Below the pieces are notes generated by a model. It saw only the letters and a list, made by a program, of their open reading frames with translations, made no database searches and was not told the origin of the DNA. A stretch of 64,000 nt of DNA from Chloroflexota bacterium (GTDB taxonomy: Bacteria > Chloroflexota > Limnocylindria > Limnocylindrales > CSP1-4): the NCBI GenBank assembly GCA_021787395.1, contig JAJYLZ010000001.1, positions 1-64,000 on the forward strand. Direction: 5' to 3'. Both the position numbers and the translations under genes were made by a program. The first letter of the stretch is position 1. Each line of letters starts with the position of its first letter. Shown piece by piece: positions 50,201 to 59,393 of the stretch.

Positions 50201-51544
50201 ATGGAACTGTCCCTGGGACGAATCCGTGAGAGAAGGGCTGCGGCGCCGAGGCACGGCAGTGCAGGCCTTCGCGCGCGGCCTTCGCCCTCACGGGCGCCGG
50301 TCCTCATCGAGGCGGGCACGCTCGCCGACAAGAGCCGGCCGGAGGAGCTCGCCAAGTTCGAGGCGTGCCGGGCCTGGGCCCAGACGGCGGGCGGTGAGGC
50401 CTGGGTCATCGCGGCCGACCTCGTGCCGCCGCGGTGGTTCCGCAACGCGATCCAGCTCCACCTCGCGAGGCTCGACTACCGCGGGGACCCGGCCCTCGCC
50501 GCGGCGATCCGCGCCCGGTGGGAGCGCGGCCGGGCCTCGATCGAGGACCTCGTCCGCGAGCACGCGGACCACCCGCGGCCGGAGGTCGTCGCCGCGGCGC
50601 GCAAGGTCATGGGCGACCTCCTGGCGGAGGGCCGGCTGGACCTCGACCTGGCGACGGTCGTCCCGACCCTCGCCACGATGGTGCGCGCCCGGCCGCGCGA
50701 CCGCGGGATCCTCGAGCCCCCCGGGGTCGTCCGCGACCCCGAGGAGCTCGTCCGGCTCGCGGCCGAGCGCGGCCGCACGGACCTGCCCGAGGACGGCGAG
50801 GCCGAGCCGAAGCCGGACGTGGACCCGGAGAGCATCGAGGACCCCGAGGCGCGCGACGAGTTCGAGCGCAGGCGGGCGGCGATGCGGGCGATCCTCGAGG
50901 GCGCCACCGCGGCCGCGGCCGCGCGCGCCAACGGCCTCGAGGAGCGGCGGGCTCAGCAGCTCTGGAACGCATACGACCAGCACGGTGCGCGGGCGCTGGT
51001 CCCGTACGCGACGCGGCGGGCATCCTGCAGGACCATGCCGCCCCCGGTCGTCTCGGCGATCGAGGAGGTCTACGCGCGGCCCGAGCGCCCGAGCCTCGAG
51101 GCCGTCGTCGACCACCCGGCGGTGCGGCAGGCCGCCATCGACGCGGGGATGCGGCGCACCCCGAGCCGCTACCAGGTCTCGAAGGCGGTGGGCGACCTCC
51201 TCAGGCGGGACCAGAAGGCGCGCGAGGCGAGGGCCGGCCGGAAGCTCGTGCCGCTCGCGCTCAGCGGCCGGGCCGTCACGGCCGAGCAGGTCCCGGGCCT
51301 CGTCTGCGAGTTCGACGAGGCCACGCTGGACGTGAAGGTCCAGGCCCTCTCCGGCGGCCGCACGACGGTGCGCATGCACATCGGCGTGCTCATCGACGTC
51401 GCGACGCGCTACCCGCTGTCCGTCGTCGTGTCGCCCAAGGCGCTCGACCAGTGGGACCTCCGGCGCGCCGTGATCCGCGCGATGCTCGACGACTCGGCGC
51501 TGCGGCTCGAGCACGGTATCCGGGAGGACTCGCCGTGGGCCTGA
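50201..51544 (+). CDS. TnsA-remnant/TnsB-like transposase, N-terminal part (carries first catalytic Asp)
   Basis: 447 aa. Residues about 34-105 (LIEAGTLADKSRPEELAKFEACRAWA... VIAADL) resemble the C-terminal part of TnsA-type endonucleases. Residues about 240-345 look like the helical DNA-binding region of TnsB/Mu-type transposases, and GLVCEFDEATLDVKV (Asp about 372) begins the DDE core. The frame stops at 51544, before the second Asp. A TGA at 50192 prevents upstream extension, so a TnsA catalytic N-terminus is absent. It overlaps the next ORF, which holds the rest of the core in the -1 frame. Confidence 0.78.
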   Translation: MELSLGRIRERRAAAPRHGSAGLRARPSPSRAPVLIEAGTLADKSRPEELAKFEACRAWAQTAGGEAWVIAADLVPPRWFRNAIQLHLARLDYRGDPALAAAIRARWERGRASIEDLVREHADHPRPEVVAAARKVMGDLLAEGRLDLDLATVVPTLATMVRARPRDRGILEPPGVVRDPEELVRLAAERGRTDLPEDGEAEPKPDVDPESIEDPEARDEFERRRAAMRAILEGATAAAAARANGLEERRAQQLWNAYDQHGARALVPYATRRASCRTMPPPVVSAIEEVYARPERPSLEAVVDHPAVRQAAIDAGMRRTPSRYQVSKAVGDLLRRDQKAREARAGRKLVPLALSGRAVTAEQVPGLVCEFDEATLDVKVQALSGGRTTVRMHIGVLIDVATRYPLSVVVSPKALDQWDLRRAVIRAMLDDSALRLEHGIREDSPWA

Positions 51545-52488
51545 CGCCGTGCATCTTCAAGGCCGACAACGGGATGATCGAGCGCTGCAACCTCGCCCTG
51601 CAGATCGCGGGCGAGGTGGCGATGGTCCTCGAGTACGCCCCGAAGGGCGACGCCCACGCGAAGCCGGTCGTGGAGTCCCACTTCAAGGTCCTCAACGACC
51701 GCCTCCTCCACCGGCTCGTCATCACGACCAAGGGCAGCCCGGAAGCCCGCGGCGCCCACGACCCCGACGCGGAGGCGCTCGAGCGCGAGATCACGGCCGA
51801 CCGGTTCGAGCGGGCGCTCATGCAGTGGTACTTCGACGTCTACGCGGCGACGTGGCACGGCGGGCTCCGCGAGCGCCCCCAGGCCGTCCTCCGCGACGGC
51901 CTCGGACGGTTCGCCATCCGCCAGTGGGGCGGGTCGGCCGACGCGCTGCGGCGGATGCTGCGGCGCGACGAAGGCCTGCGCAAGGTCGGGCGCAAGGGCG
52001 TCCACTACCGCCACAACCACTGGTACAGCGCCGCGTGGCTCCGCGACCGGATCGACACGATGGTGCGGATCAAGGTCGACGAGGACGACCTGCGCACTGT
52101 CGACGCCTACGACGAGGACGGGAACTTCCTCGGCGTGCTCCGGTGCGGCCGACTGGCCGACGCGTACGACCGCCCGGTCCCCCGCTGGGAGCTCGACCTC
52201 CTGCGGGCCGCCGAGCGCAAGTTCGCCAGCGGCGACCGCGACGCGGCCGCCAAGCGGACGGACGAGATCGTCTCGGAGATGGGCGCCGCCGACGAGAAGC
52301 GGGCGGCGAGGAAGGCCCACGCCCGGAAGCGCGCCGCCGAGACGACCACCGAGGACATCGTCGCGGCCCTGTCGACGCCCGTCGGCGCCGCCGACGAGGC
52401 CAAGCCGGCCGCGCCGCGGGCGTTCGCCCTGCCGGTCCCGGTCGACCGCGACTACGAGCCCCTCATCCCCACCGACACGGCAGCCTGA
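51535..52488 (+). CDS. TnsB-like transposase, C-terminal part (second Asp and Glu)
   Basis: 317 aa. It opens directly in the DDE core: FKADNG holds the second Asp, and PVVESHFKVLNDRLLHRL holds the Glu exactly 35 residues later, the classical DX35E spacing. The C-terminal domain is basic then acidic, as in TnsB. GTG 51535 is preceded at 6 nt by GGGAGGA, so independent, coupled translation is possible. Relative to the upstream ORF it is in the -1 frame with a 10-bp overlap. It may be a real split gene, a frameshift site or an indel. Confidence 0.8.
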   Translation: MGLTPCIFKADNGMIERCNLALQIAGEVAMVLEYAPKGDAHAKPVVESHFKVLNDRLLHRLVITTKGSPEARGAHDPDAEALEREITADRFERALMQWYFDVYAATWHGGLRERPQAVLRDGLGRFAIRQWGGSADALRRMLRRDEGLRKVGRKGVHYRHNHWYSAAWLRDRIDTMVRIKVDEDDLRTVDAYDEDGNFLGVLRCGRLADAYDRPVPRWELDLLRAAERKFASGDRDAAAKRTDEIVSEMGAADEKRAARKAHARKRAAETTTEDIVAALSTPVGAADEAKPAAPRAFALPVPVDRDYEPLIPTDTAA

Positions 52489-52517
52489 CCGCCGCCCGAC
52501 GCCGAAGGAGCCCCGAA

Positions 52518-53543
52518 ATGGCACGACCCACCCGCACCGCCGCAATCCCCGAGCCGCCCGAGGGCGGCGCCGGCCCCTCCCCGCTCTTCGCCCAGGTGAT
52601 CGCCGAGCAACGGGGCCGCGAGCCCTTCGTGCCCCTCGACCGGTACATCCCCACCGGTTTCGCCTGCCGCCTCGAGGCCCTGATGGAGCACGCATACGCG
52701 ACGGGGTCCTGGTTCCTGTTCACCGCCTTCCCGGGCGACGGCAAGAGCACCGCCCTCGAGCACTTCGAGGGCGCGCACGCGCCCTCGCGCGAGCCGGGCG
52801 GCGACGGGTCCTCGACCCGGATCGTGCCCGTCCTCTCGACACGCGTGTCCAGCGGGGTCCAGAGCACCGACCGCCTCGTCGGCGCCCTCGCCGACGAGCT
52901 GGGCGCCGTCCCGAGAATCGGGCCCTCCAGGACCCGAGCGTGGCTTGTCGGCGCGATCGTCCGCGCCAAGGTGCGGATGATCGTGATCGACGACGCGCAC
53001 GAGCTCAGGCTCGGCCAGCTCTCGTACCTGCGGGAGCTGACCGACCAGCTGAAGCGGAGGGGAGTGCGGCCGAGCGTCGTGCTGCTCGCCGCGGTCAACT
53101 CGAAGGAACCCCGGAGCTGCGACCCCTGGCGGCTGATCGTGAAGGACCCGCTCGTGGCCGAGCAGTTCCGGCGGCGCCTCAACGGGCCGGACCCGGTCGT
53201 CCGCGTCGCCGGACTGTCGGAGGCGGAGGTCGGAAGGGTCCTGCGCACCTGGGAGCTGCAGTACGCGCCCGCCTTCCCCGAGCTGGCCCTCGCCCGCTGG
53301 GCCGGCTCCCTGTTCACGTGGCTGACCGACAAGCGCAACGACACCGCCGGCGCCGGCCGCGCCCGGATGAAGCAGCTCGCGGAGGTGGTCCACGCGGCGC
53401 TCGGGCTGGCGTGGGCCGAGGAGAGGCCGGGCAACGCCCACGACGGCATGGACCTGTACGACGCGGCGCTGCGGCTCACGGTCCGGGGCGACGCGTCCCC
53501 GGTGTTCGACGTCGACCTCGACGAGCTCAGGAGGGCCTCGTGA
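52518..53543 (+). CDS. TnsC/TniB-like AAA+ ATPase
   Basis: 341-aa AAA+ regulator that should link target-site recognition to the transposase. Walker A is FPGDGKST (residues about 72-78), Walker B MIVIDDAHEL (about 154-163), and a sensor-like LLAAVNS follows. ATG 52518 is preceded by GAAGGAG. The gene overlaps tniQ by GTGA. Size and position between TnsB and TniQ match TnsC of Tn7-like elements. Confidence 0.88.
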   Translation: MARPTRTAAIPEPPEGGAGPSPLFAQVIAEQRGREPFVPLDRYIPTGFACRLEALMEHAYATGSWFLFTAFPGDGKSTALEHFEGAHAPSREPGGDGSSTRIVPVLSTRVSSGVQSTDRLVGALADELGAVPRIGPSRTRAWLVGAIVRAKVRMIVIDDAHELRLGQLSYLRELTDQLKRRGVRPSVVLLAAVNSKEPRSCDPWRLIVKDPLVAEQFRRRLNGPDPVVRVAGLSEAEVGRVLRTWELQYAPAFPELALARWAGSLFTWLTDKRNDTAGAGRARMKQLAEVVHAALGLAWAEERPGNAHDGMDLYDAALRLTVRGDASPVFDVDLDELRRAS

Positions 53544-54967
53544 CGGCCTGGCCGGCCCTCCAGGTCGCGGTGACCCCGCGGCGGGACGAGTTCATGCCCG
53601 GCCTCATGCTGCGGGACGACGAGAAGAACGACTTCCCCCCGGGCGGCACCGCGAGCATCGTCCGCAGGCACGACGCCTCAACCTCCCAGCTCGGCAAGAG
53701 CTCGCTGGGCATCCTCGGCACCCTCTTCGACCGCGAGGGCCTCGCATCGCTCAACGGGCTCGAGCCGGGCGCCGTGACGGCGCTCACGTGGCGGGCAGAA
53801 CTCGAGCGGGTCTTCGGGCCCGGCGTCGCGGCGTCGAGGCTCGGGCTGAAGCGCCGGCTCTCCATCTGCCCGGCGTGCGTCCGGCCGCCGCTCCGGCTCA
53901 TCCGCCGCCAGACGGCGCTCCCGCTGATGCACGGCTGCGAGGTCCACGGCATCTGGCTGCGGACGGCGTGCGTCTGCGGCGCGCCGATCGAGCCGTTCGG
54001 CCGGGTCGTGGACCGCCGCGACCCCGAGGGGCGCCTCATCGCCCCGTTCCACTGCCAGTCGTGCGGGAGGCCGTGGGAGTCCCTCCCGAGGCAGCCGCTC
54101 GGCCCCCGCGACGAGCTGCGGCAGCGCCGGGTCGCCCACGCGTACCAGGTCGTCCTCGGGCGGGGCGGCCCGGACGTGATCGAGAACGCCCGGCGGGTCC
54201 TGGCGCTCGACGAGGGCGGGCGGTGGGACCACGGCTGGTGCCTGAGCGACGACGCGGCGCTGGCCGAGCGAGCGATGGAGGCGCGGCACGTGAAGTCCAT
54301 CAGCGCCGTCGTGGCCAACCTCGTCCTCCGCGAGATCCCCCCGGAGCGGGTCCTCGAACGGCCGAGGGAAGGCCCGCACCCGGACTTGCTGTGCCGGAAC
54401 GCCGAGTGCCCGACCTACGGGACGTCCGGGGCGATCAGGGTCAGCAGCGAGCGCTCCAACGGCACCGAGAGCTACTGCGCCGAGTGCGGGAGCCGCTTCC
54501 TCGGCGAGCGCACGATCCTCTCCTACGACCTGGGCAACGCGTCGGGCGACCTGAGCCGGCTCACGGTCCTCCACGCGCAGGCCCGGCTCGCCGACTACGC
54601 CGCCCGCCTCGCCGAGGCGGCCACGTTCCTCGCGTACACGGACCGGAGCGCCGAGGTCGACCACGTATTCCACGCCGCCGGCGTGCCGCAGGCCAGCCAC
54701 CTCAGGGCCCGCCGCCTCGGCCTCGTGGGGCTCGTCGCCCGGCGCCTCGGCCGGCCCGTCCGCGGACAGAACAGCAGCGACCGCCGCGACCGGCACCCGG
54801 ACCTGGTCGCGGACGGGTTCGCCGACCGGTGGTCCTTCCCCCGCTTCGCGGTCGCCGCGCTGCCCACCGAGGCAGGCCCGCCCGCGCGGCGCGACCGGCA
54901 CGCCAGCGAGGCCGCCGAGCGTGCCGGAAGGCATCCCCGTCCTGAGAGCACTGGGAGCCGCAGATGA
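53540..54967 (+). CDS. TniQ/TnsD-family target-selection protein
   Basis: 475 aa. The N-terminal TniQ domain carries the zinc signature: CPAC (110-113), HGCEVHG (131-137), CVCG (144-147) and a following CQSCG. A second, TnsD-like zinc cluster appears near residues 275-320 (LCRNAECP...YCAECG). The C-terminal third is basic and probably binds DNA. Length and two zinc regions fit a TnsD-type protein that recognises a fixed chromosomal site more than a short CRISPR-associated TniQ. GTG 53540 overlaps tnsC; the stop overlaps the XRE gene. Confidence 0.87.
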   Translation: MTAWPALQVAVTPRRDEFMPGLMLRDDEKNDFPPGGTASIVRRHDASTSQLGKSSLGILGTLFDREGLASLNGLEPGAVTALTWRAELERVFGPGVAASRLGLKRRLSICPACVRPPLRLIRRQTALPLMHGCEVHGIWLRTACVCGAPIEPFGRVVDRRDPEGRLIAPFHCQSCGRPWESLPRQPLGPRDELRQRRVAHAYQVVLGRGGPDVIENARRVLALDEGGRWDHGWCLSDDAALAERAMEARHVKSISAVVANLVLREIPPERVLERPREGPHPDLLCRNAECPTYGTSGAIRVSSERSNGTESYCAECGSRFLGERTILSYDLGNASGDLSRLTVLHAQARLADYAARLAEAATFLAYTDRSAEVDHVFHAAGVPQASHLRARRLGLVGLVARRLGRPVRGQNSSDRRDRHPDLVADGFADRWSFPRFAVAALPTEAGPPARRDRHASEAAERAGRHPRPESTGSRR

Positions 54968-55291
54968 GCGCCCGAACCAATCGCTCCCGCCCCGACCAAC
55001 CCTCCCGGGACATCGCCCGGGAGATCGGCAGGCGCGTGGCCTGCCTCCGCCGGGATGCCGGCCTGACGCAGGCGCAGCTCGCCGCGTCGATGGGCAGCCG
55101 TGAGAGCCACGTGCGCCACATCGAGCGGGGGCGTCGTCCACCTCCGGCTCGCGGACGCCCTGGCCATCGCCAGGGCGCTCGGAGTCGACGTCAGGCTGAT
55201 GGACCCGAGCGTCGTGCACCAGCTGTCGCTGTGGCCCGACGGGAGGCCGTCACCCGCGGAAGAAGCCGGCCGGCCGCCGGGAAGCCGGTAA
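54964..55291 (+). pseudogene. XRE-family HTH regulator, frameshifted at a G5 run
   Basis: Residues 18-54 are a good XRE HTH (RRVACLRRDAGLTQAQLAAS...SHVRHIERG). After GGGGG at 55127-55131 the frame turns into Arg/Pro-rich nonsense, while the next frame reads VVHLRLADALAIARALGVDVRLM, the natural continuation, ending at 55291. The gene is broken by a 1-nt indel, sequencing error or programmed slippage. If intact it would be about 108 aa and may regulate the tns genes. The start overlaps the tniQ stop. Confidence 0.82.
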
Positions 55292-55302
55292 GGAGGACCT
55301 AG

Positions 55303-56283
55303 ATGCCGAGGCGCGGATGGGCGCAGCTCCCGCTGCGGCCACTGGTCGAGCGGTTCGTCGTCGAGTCGAGGTCCGTCATCGGCGAGGTGACCGAGCAGGG
55401 GTACAGATACGACCTCGGCTACTTCGTCGACTGGATTCAGGCCGAGGGAGTCGCGCCTGTCCTCGGTTCGATCGACCGGTCCCTGCTCGTGAGGTACATC
55501 GCGTTCCACCAGCGGCGGCCAAAGCGCAAGGGCGGCCCCGGGACGCCCTCCTCGCACACGGTCCACACGTACGTGCGCCCCGTTCGAACGTTCCTGCGCT
55601 GGTGCGTGGCGGAAGGCCTCTACCCGTCGGATCCGCTGGCCGGGGGCCGCCGCGGCATCATGCCGAGGCTGGGCAAGCGGCTGCCCCGCACCGCCCGCCC
55701 CGGCGACATCGATATCCTGCTTCGGGGCTGCGAGGGCGATGGGCCCATCCAGCTGCGCGACCGCGCGATCGTGCTCCTCGCCGCGGACACCGGGCTGCGG
55801 ACAGGCGAGCTCTGCCGACTGTCGGTCGGCGACCTCCGCTTGGCGGCCGGGTACCTCGTCGTCCAGCGCGGGAAGTGGGACACCCAGCGCGTGGTGCCCT
55901 TCGGCGACCTGGTCCGCTCGGCGCTGCTCGCCTACCTCGAGCGCGCGCGCCCTGAGCTCGCGGAGGTGCCCGCGTCGGACGTCGCGGCCGGCGCGCCGCT
56001 GCTCGTCAGCGAACGCGGCCTGGCCCTCAAGCCCAACGGGCTGTACCAGGTGGCATGCCGCATCTACAGCAGGGGCGGCGGCGAGGGCCGGTTCGGCCTC
56101 CACCGGCTGCGCCACAACTTCGGGACCGAGGCGATCCGCGCCGGGATGCACCCGCGGATCTCGCAGGCGATCATGGGCCACGCCGACCCGAAGTCGCAGC
56201 TGGTCTACCAGCACCCCACGGCGGACGACCTCGTGCGGGCGCACGCCGTGGCATCGCCCATGCACAGGCGAAGCCGCGAGTGA
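55303..56283 (+). CDS. Tyrosine recombinase/integrase
   Basis: 326 aa. The N-terminal SAM-like core-binding domain (residues about 10-120) precedes the catalytic domain. Catalytic residues are visible: Arg in DTGLRTGEL, Lys in VQRGKWDTQRV, HxxR in LHRLRH, a second His in MGHADPKSQ and Tyr in LVYQH. It lies just 11 bp after the XRE gene in the same orientation. It could resolve co-integrates, be a passenger integrase or be part of the core module; the sequence does not decide. Confidence 0.92.
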   Translation: MPRRGWAQLPLRPLVERFVVESRSVIGEVTEQGYRYDLGYFVDWIQAEGVAPVLGSIDRSLLVRYIAFHQRRPKRKGGPGTPSSHTVHTYVRPVRTFLRWCVAEGLYPSDPLAGGRRGIMPRLGKRLPRTARPGDIDILLRGCEGDGPIQLRDRAIVLLAADTGLRTGELCRLSVGDLRLAAGYLVVQRGKWDTQRVVPFGDLVRSALLAYLERARPELAEVPASDVAAGAPLLVSERGLALKPNGLYQVACRIYSRGGGEGRFGLHRLRHNFGTEAIRAGMHPRISQAIMGHADPKSQLVYQHPTADDLVRAHAVASPMHRRSRE

Positions 56284-56345
56284 GGCATCCAACATGTCGA
56301 CCGCCGGTACCATCGTGATGCTGGAAACCGCGACCGGGGGACGCG

Positions 56346-59300
56346 ATGCCGGGTCACTACCGGGCCGACGACGAGTCGTTTCTGCTGTTTCGACGGCCCG
56401 GCGCGCCGAGGTGGCGGCAGCCGCAGATTGGAGCGCTCGGCGCGCTTGCCGCACGCTGGTCGCAGCCCCGCTCCGAGCCGGCCTTAGTCAGTCTGCCCAC
56501 AGGCTCAGGCAAGACAGCCGTTGCCCTCGCCGCGCCCTACCTCGTCGGCGCCCGGCGCGTCCTCGTGGTCGTCCCGTCGGCGGCCCTCCGCGAGCAGACC
56601 GCGAGCCGGTTCGCCGACCAACGGCAGCTGGTCGCGATCGGCGCCCACGACGGAAGCAGGTTGCCCAGCGTCCACGAGCGCATCGGCCTCGTGAAGGACT
56701 GGGGGACGCTCGCAGAGTACGACGTCGTCGTCGGGCTCCCGGACTCGCTGAGCCCCGCGCACTACCCGGACAACCTGCCGCCGCGCGACCTCTTCGACCT
56801 CGTGATCGTGGACGAGGCGCACCATGCCCCCGCCGCCACCTGGAGAGCGATCCTCGACCACTTCTCGGACGCGAGAGCCCTGCTCCTGACGGCCACGCCG
56901 TACCGCCGGGACGGCAGGCACCTGCCCGGGACGTCGGCATACCACTACCCGGTGCGCCAGGCGCTGGACGACGGGGTCTTCAAGCCTGTGAGGGCCCAGA
57001 TCCTGCCGCCCTCAAGCACGACCGATCGGCGCTCCCTCGACCTCCAGATCGCCTCCGAAGTCGCTCGGCTCCTGGGCGAGCCTGAACACGCGACGAGCGC
57101 CGCCCTGATCCGGGCATCCTCAGTCGAGCGCGCCAAGGAGCTCGCAACCGTCTACAGCGACGTGGGCCTCGACCCCGTCCTCCTGCATTCACGCCTCGCA
57201 CGCGCGACGCAGGAGTCGATCGTAACCGGCCTCCGCGACGGAACGCACCGCGCGGTGGCGGTCGTTGGCATGCTGGGCGAAGGCTTCGACCTGCCGCGGC
57301 TCCGCATTGTCGGCTACCACGACAAGCACAGGTCCCTGCCCGCGACCGCACAGCTGATCGGCCGCCTCGCACGCGTCGACGAGGGCTTCCCGCAGGAGTC
57401 CGTGCTCGTGGCCGTGAGGGACGTCGACGTCTACCCCGAGCTCGAGGGCGTGATCCGCGGCCTCTACGAGGAGGACGCCGACTGGGCGGCCGCGCTGCCC
57501 GGCATCCTCGACAAGAGAATCGCCACCGAGGCTGCCGACCGCGAGTACGCCGCCTCCTTCACGCCTCCCCCTCCGGCGCTCGCCGTGGGAGCCATCCATC
57601 CGATCCGGCGTTCGGTCGTCTACGAGCTGCCCTCCGACACGAAGGCGCTGGCAGACCTCCTCAGCGGCGCGGTTCCCGACGAACTGGTGCCCGGCCGGTC
57701 CGTCGCAGGCTCGACCGTCTTCTACTCGCACCTCGATGCCGCGAGCGACACGCTCCTGCTCGTGACCTCCACGGTCACGACTCCCCGCTGGCTGCATGAC
57801 TCCGGGCTCGACACGCCGGAGTACCAGCTCGTCCTCGTCTCCCTCCGCCAGGCCCCCCGCACCGACCTCCCGGCGCTCCTCTTCGTGAACGCCGACGACG
57901 ATCGGATCGCGCGCGAGGTCAGGAAGCTCGTAGGGGTGCTCGACGACGCCCGTCGCGCCGACCCTTCACGCCTGAACCAGGCGTTCGAGGGGCTGGCGCG
58001 CGTGTCGGTCAGCTCCGTCGGGGTCCGCACGACGCTCACGGGCAGGGGCACGCCGAGCTACCGCATGTTCGCCGGCAGCAGCGTCGACCGCGGCATGCGC
58101 GACGGCGACACGGCGTTCGGCGCGCTGGGCCACGCGATCATCCAGGCCACCGACGCGGCGGGCACGTTCTCGGCTGGCGTGGCGACCGGCAAGGGCAAGT
58201 ACTGGGAGATGCGGTACGCGGCGCTCCGCGAGTACGCGGGCTTCATCTCCTGGCTGGCCGATGAATACTGGTTCCCGAAGGACTCGGCAGCCGGCCAGCT
58301 GCTCCCCCAGGTGTCCCGCGGCCGCCGCCTCGACGCGTGGCCAGTGTCCGACCCGATCGCCGCGGAGTTCGACCACGCGCTGCTCGGCCAAGGGTGGCAC
58401 ACGGAGGACGGCGCGTATCTCGAGGCGCTCGAACTGGGCGTCTCGCCCGCGTCGGGTCCGTACCTGCCCTTCGGCCTTGCCTGGACTGACCGCAGCGGCG
58501 TCGCGCATTCGTGGAACGGGCACTTGACGCTCCATGGCGAGGTTGAGCCGGTCGGTCCCGACATCCGGGTCGGTCAGGGGTTTGCGGCCACCCGGCCGCT
58601 GTCAGACGTCCTAAGCAGCCGTCCGCTGACCGTGTTCTTCGTCAACGGGCTCGTCGTCCGAGGCGCGGTCGCCTACGACAGCCGCTCGCGCTCGCTGGCC
58701 CTCCCCGAGGGTCTGATCGAGGCGCTGGACTGGACGGGGGTGGACTTGACGGCCGAGACGAAGGCGACCGCGGCCAAGCACAACACGAAGGGCGCCAAGA
58801 AGGTGCCACCGGCCCCGGCGCTCCGATCGGTCGACGAGGCCCTCGAGGACTACCTCAGGAAGCGGCCTCGCCGCCTGCGCCACCGCTGGATCCTGGGCAA
58901 CGACGGCCCCGGCGAGTTCGCGGACTACATCGTGGTGGAGCAAGGCGGGAGCCAGTGGGAGGTCTGGCTATGGCACGCGAAGGCAGCCGGCGAGGCGTTC
59001 GCATCGGTTCGCGTGCCGGATCTGGAGAAGGTCGTTCCGCAGGCGATCAAGAGCCGGCGATGGATCACGGACGCGGGCTTCTGGTCTGAGCTCGGCGACC
59101 GGCTGGAGGGCCGCAGCAGGAGTGGACGGAGGGCGGCCGTGCTCGATGGAAGCGAGCGCCTTCTGAAGGCCGCCTGCGGACTGGATCCGCGCCGGCAGCG
59201 AACGGTGTGGACGCGCTCGAAGCCCCATGTCGCTGGCCACATCAGGGTCGTCCAGCCTGGCCTGAGCGAGAGCGAGCTCTCGAGGAAGCTGGCCGCTGGC

Positions 59301-59393
59301 GACCTCCAGGCAGCTCAGTGCCACGAGATCCTGCTGACCCTTCATGACGCAGTCGCGCAGCACGCGTCGGTGGTGGTCCTTGGGTCACCGTAG
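56346..59393 (+). CDS. Large SF2 helicase with nuclease-like C-terminus, probable defence cargo
   Basis: 1015 aa. The SF2 helicase core occupies about residues 25-370: Walker A PTGSGKT (51-57), DEAH (156-159), TATPYR motif III, EGFDLPRL motif V and QLIGRLAR motif VI. The large middle region has no match I recognise. Near residues 853-880, GEFADYIVVEQ...WEVWLWHAKAAG has the E-x-x-D...(h)xK pattern seen in PD-(D/E)XK-like tails of helicase-type defence proteins. ATG 56346 is plausible. It is typical cargo for Tn7-like elements. Anti-phage function is inference; a DNA-repair role is the main alternative. Confidence 0.8.
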   Translation: MPGHYRADDESFLLFRRPGAPRWRQPQIGALGALAARWSQPRSEPALVSLPTGSGKTAVALAAPYLVGARRVLVVVPSAALREQTASRFADQRQLVAIGAHDGSRLPSVHERIGLVKDWGTLAEYDVVVGLPDSLSPAHYPDNLPPRDLFDLVIVDEAHHAPAATWRAILDHFSDARALLLTATPYRRDGRHLPGTSAYHYPVRQALDDGVFKPVRAQILPPSSTTDRRSLDLQIASEVARLLGEPEHATSAALIRASSVERAKELATVYSDVGLDPVLLHSRLARATQESIVTGLRDGTHRAVAVVGMLGEGFDLPRLRIVGYHDKHRSLPATAQLIGRLARVDEGFPQESVLVAVRDVDVYPELEGVIRGLYEEDADWAAALPGILDKRIATEAADREYAASFTPPPPALAVGAIHPIRRSVVYELPSDTKALADLLSGAVPDELVPGRSVAGSTVFYSHLDAASDTLLLVTSTVTTPRWLHDSGLDTPEYQLVLVSLRQAPRTDLPALLFVNADDDRIAREVRKLVGVLDDARRADPSRLNQAFEGLARVSVSSVGVRTTLTGRGTPSYRMFAGSSVDRGMRDGDTAFGALGHAIIQATDAAGTFSAGVATGKGKYWEMRYAALREYAGFISWLADEYWFPKDSAAGQLLPQVSRGRRLDAWPVSDPIAAEFDHALLGQGWHTEDGAYLEALELGVSPASGPYLPFGLAWTDRSGVAHSWNGHLTLHGEVEPVGPDIRVGQGFAATRPLSDVLSSRPLTVFFVNGLVVRGAVAYDSRSRSLALPEGLIEALDWTGVDLTAETKATAAKHNTKGAKKVPPAPALRSVDEALEDYLRKRPRRLRHRWILGNDGPGEFADYIVVEQGGSQWEVWLWHAKAAGEAFASVRVPDLEKVVPQAIKSRRWITDAGFWSELGDRLEGRSRSGRRAAVLDGSERLLKAACGLDPRRQRTVWTRSKPHVAGHIRVVQPGLSESELSRKLAAGDLQAAQCHEILLTLHDAVAQHASVVVLGSP

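Noticed and set aside
50201-54967. CRISPR-associated transposon (CAST)
   Set aside because: No repeat-spacer array or cas genes are visible, and the TniQ protein is long with two zinc regions like TnsD.
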